Origin: CAJQQY01 sp964352225
GTDB lineage: Bacteria; Bacteroidota; Bacteroidia; Chitinophagales; Saprospiraceae
Assembly: GCA_964352225.1 (NCBI GenBank)
Contig: CAYGRM010000122.1
Span: forward strand, 1-16,931
Reading direction: 5' to 3'
Length of the DNA stretch: 16,931 nucleotides
Below the pieces are notes generated by a model, which made no database searches, had not been told where the DNA came from, and saw only the letters and a program-made list of their open reading frames with translations. Within the stretch, counting starts at the first letter, position 1, and each line of letters opens with the position of its first letter. The position numbers were made by a program, and so were the translations under genes. This document shows positions 14,993 through 16,931 of this stretch, in pieces.

Positions 14993-15397
14993 ATGAAGAA
15001 ATCGATACTCTCCATCGCGATGGCAATTATGCTTGTTCCGCAAATTCTTATTTCTCAAGATTCAATGGATATTATTAATGATGTTTTACATGATTATGTT
15101 ACTGAAGTTAGCAATGCTAATATTCAAACGAGTAAAGGTGATCCAAAATTAAGCACACTTAAGACATTTGAATTATTAGACCAAGAAAGCTCCAACAATA
15201 TTAAAGTAGTTGCTTCCTTTTTAGAAAAAGAAATTTTTGTTTTGCGTATTTATAATGAGGAAGGAATGAGCCTTTACGAAGAATCTTTCCAAACTGATGA
15301 ATTGAACCTTGCGATGGGATTTTCAAATCTTCCAAAAGGAAAATATTTTATTAGTTTAAAGACGAGCGAAGGAGAGTTGATCAAAGAATTAAAATAG
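14993..15397 (+). CDS. 134-residue exported protein resembling a stand-alone T9SS tail domain
   Basis: The start at 14993 begins a signal peptide (MKKSILSIAMAIMLVPQILIS). A frame from 14912 would put 27 polar residues ahead of it. After a helical-looking linker, residues about 65-134 follow the beta-strand pattern of T9SS C-terminal or DUF3244-like domains: IFVLRIYNEEGMSLYEESF, LNLAMGFSNLPKGKYFISL and KTSEGELIKELK. The 'LPKGKYFISLKT' stretch matches the typical 'L-x-x-G-x-Y-F-h-x-h' core. There is no cargo domain, so this is not ordinary T9SS cargo. Two hairpins follow the stop. It may be an exported or surface protein with an unknown partner. Confidence 0.7.
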   Translation: MKKSILSIAMAIMLVPQILISQDSMDIINDVLHDYVTEVSNANIQTSKGDPKLSTLKTFELLDQESSNNIKVVASFLEKEIFVLRIYNEEGMSLYEESFQTDELNLAMGFSNLPKGKYFISLKTSEGELIKELK

Positions 15398-15402
15398 TAA
15401 AT

Positions 15403-15475
15403 AAGAACTCGTTGAGTTCTTCAAAATAAATTAAATCGGTCAAGAGGAATGATTCTTCTTGACCGATTTTTTATT
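15403..15475 (+). terminator. Two consecutive hairpins after the 134-residue protein gene
   Basis: The first is AAGAACTC/GAGTTCTT at 15403-15421 with a 3-nt loop. The second is stronger: an inverted repeat at 15433-15450 and 15452-15469 with one wobble pair, followed by TTATTT. The second is the likely terminator. Confidence 0.8.
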
Positions 15476-15556
15476 TAAAAGGAGAATAGATTTTTCTTTT
15501 TCATGGATTAAAAAAGTATATTTATTAAGTAAAAAATTATTTAAAAATATAAAACC

Positions 15557-16831
15557 ATGATCATAAAAAAAAATTACCTTACCCTAGTGGTGGGATTATT
15601 CCTTCTTCCCACAATTTTAGGTTCTCAAACCGTTTCTATTTCTGGACAAATTACAAGACACAATGGAGATCCTGTGCCGGACATTGAGGTGAGCTGTGAT
15701 GGAATAGTAAATACTGATGTCGATGGTAATTTTGAGTTTACAGATGTGCCTCTGAATTCGTCTTGTAATGTGAGTGGAGGAGGTGTATTTGATAAATTTG
15801 AAGAGGTGACTATCTTGGATGCGCTGGTGGTATCACAGTATGTTTTACAAACTAATAATAGTATAAATGGATATCAATTATTGGCTTGTGATGTGAATTA
15901 CACTCAATCGATAACTTCACTTGATATGGTTAAAGTAATACAGTTAGCCTTGCGGAAGGATGTTACAATTAATGATCATTGGGTTTGTTTAGATGCAAAT
16001 CAAGTTTTTGCTAGTCCGTTTATATCTGCCCCTACTACGATCAATGTCAATGCTACCGACACAATTACCGACATTGATTTTATTGCTATCAAAAGAGGCG
16101 ATCCAGCCATTAGTTCTGATTATGTGCCTGCGCCGGCAGAGGCACCTTCGCCTATATTTTTTATTTCAAATGAAACTTTTCAAGCAGGAGATGAGGTGGA
16201 ATTTGAAGTGACGGTGGAAGACTTTTCTAATATTATTGGTTTTCAACAAACCTTTAAATGGGACGCAAATGTATTATCATTTGAATCCGTAGAGGGGTTC
16301 TCAGAGGTCAATTTTGAATGGAATGGTGACCTTGTAGATCAAGGATTACTTCCGACTTTGTCTACCCGTAATGATGCTCCAATTCAAAATGGGGAAGCGG
16401 TGATGAAGTTAAACTTTACCGCTTTGGCTAATATTTCAAACCCAATCGAAGTAGTGTCTTTTTCAGATGATATTATTCAAAAGCAAGTAGTTTGGCAAAA
16501 CCCTGCAGATTTTGAATTATTCATTGTGGATGGAGAATACAAAAATGGGGAAGCGACAACAAGAGTTGCTAATACTCCTGTTGGACTTGAATCTTTCCAA
16601 ATTTCCCCAAATCCAGTCGAAGAAAGTTTTAATGTAAAAGCATTGTTACAAAACGCTGAAGACTTTGAAATTTCGATTGTGAATATTCTAGGTCAAAATG
16701 TTTTTTCGAGAAATTTTGATCAAAAAGAATTGTTGCTAGAAATTGATTGTAATGAATTTTCTGCAGGAACTTATTTCTTAAGTTTAATAACTGCGGATGG
16801 AATTCATACTGAATCATTTATAAAAAATTAG
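15557..16831 (+). CDS. T9SS-exported protein with dockerin-like and cohesin-like regions
   Basis: 424 residues. 1-23: signal peptide. About 25-72: carboxypeptidase-regulatory-type beta domain (SISGQITRHNGDPVPDIEVSC, DVDGNFEF). About 78-136: dockerin-like pair of helices (TILDALVVSQYVLQT; CDVNYTQSITSLDMVKVIQLALRK), the first with its calcium ligands mostly lost. About 198-325: cohesin-like beta domain (AGDEVEFEVTVEDFSNIIGFQ, FKWDANVLSFESV, GEAVMKLNFTAL). About 344-424: T9SS type A sorting tail (SFQISPNPVEESF, IVNILGQNVF, FSAGTYFLSL). Secretion would go through the Sec system and then T9SS to the surface or medium. No catalytic domain is present, so it may be an adhesin or scaffold-like protein. 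Domain calls are from pattern reading. A hairpin follows. Confidence 0.82.
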   Translation: MIIKKNYLTLVVGLFLLPTILGSQTVSISGQITRHNGDPVPDIEVSCDGIVNTDVDGNFEFTDVPLNSSCNVSGGGVFDKFEEVTILDALVVSQYVLQTNNSINGYQLLACDVNYTQSITSLDMVKVIQLALRKDVTINDHWVCLDANQVFASPFISAPTTINVNATDTITDIDFIAIKRGDPAISSDYVPAPAEAPSPIFFISNETFQAGDEVEFEVTVEDFSNIIGFQQTFKWDANVLSFESVEGFSEVNFEWNGDLVDQGLLPTLSTRNDAPIQNGEAVMKLNFTALANISNPIEVVSFSDDIIQKQVVWQNPADFELFIVDGEYKNGEATTRVANTPVGLESFQISPNPVEESFNVKALLQNAEDFEISIVNILGQNVFSRNFDQKELLLEIDCNEFSAGTYFLSLITADGIHTESFIKN

Positions 16832-16846
16832 AATATTTAATAAATC

Positions 16847-16892
16847 AGAAGTCACTTTTTGTAAATTAAAAATGCAAAAAGTGACTTCTATT
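16847..16892 (+). terminator. Hairpin terminator after the T9SS protein gene
   Basis: A perfect 15-bp stem (AGAAGTCACTTTTTG at 16847-16861, partner at 16875-16889) with a 13-nt A/T-rich loop is followed by ATTT. It starts 15 nt after the stop. Confidence 0.75.
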
Positions 16893-16895
16893 TCC

Positions 16896-16903
16896 TACCT
16901 TTG
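16896..16903 (+). promoter_or_regulatory. Possible -7 element for a gene beyond the window
   Basis: TACCTTTG matches TAnnTTTG and lies 6 nt after the preceding hairpin. No TTG at the right distance is seen, so support is weak. Confidence 0.22.
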
Positions 16904-16931
16904 GATTACTGTTTTTTATAATTTATATACT

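Noticed and set aside
1..16931. CRISPR arrays, tRNA or rRNA genes, insertion sequences, integrase sites
   Set aside because: I looked for regular short repeats, cloverleaf-like segments, transposase motifs and terminal repeats on both strands and found none.

Overview
The window looks like an AT-rich chromosomal segment of a Bacteroidota bacterium, probably from the Saprospiria or a related free-living lineage (lineage is inference). The evidence is a type IX secretion (T9SS) C-terminal tail, a bacillithiol biosynthesis deacetylase, TAnnTTTG-type -7 promoter elements, A-rich sequence before start codons instead of strong Shine-Dalgarno sites, and TPR-type sensor kinases. No tRNA, rRNA, CRISPR array, insertion sequence or phage gene was seen.

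Left part (1-4336, all + strand): a possible gene tail (to 80), a 298-bp non-coding gap, a thiol glutathione peroxidase, and BshB1. These two enzymes fit thiol redox defence. Next comes a 51-residue peptide gene (1925-2080) with a double-glycine leader, missed by a length-limited gene finder. It is followed by a 26-bp perfect palindrome acting as a terminator, and then by a TPR sensor histidine kinase.

Middle (4339-7797, all - strand): a likely four-gene operon reading right to left. It holds an acyl-CoA carboxylase beta subunit, a 45-residue membrane protein, a THUMP/RlmL-type rRNA methyltransferase, and a small exported protein whose stop lies 2 bp from the stop of the convergent kinase.

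Right part: a second TPR sensor kinase (+), a DUF1573-SH3 exported protein (-), a third kinase with seven membrane helices and a PAS-like region (+), an HtrA/DegP protease (-), a 67-residue membrane protein (+), a 134-residue exported protein resembling a bare T9SS tail domain (+), and a T9SS-exported protein with carboxypeptidase-regulatory, dockerin-like and cohesin-like regions (+).

Themes: three histidine kinases share almost the same catalytic core but carry different sensor ends, and none has a response regulator in the window. Many products act in the envelope or outside the cell. The most unusual element is the double-glycine peptide directly upstream of a kinase with a predicted periplasmic TPR sensor. 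A peptide-sensing role is a hypothesis only.
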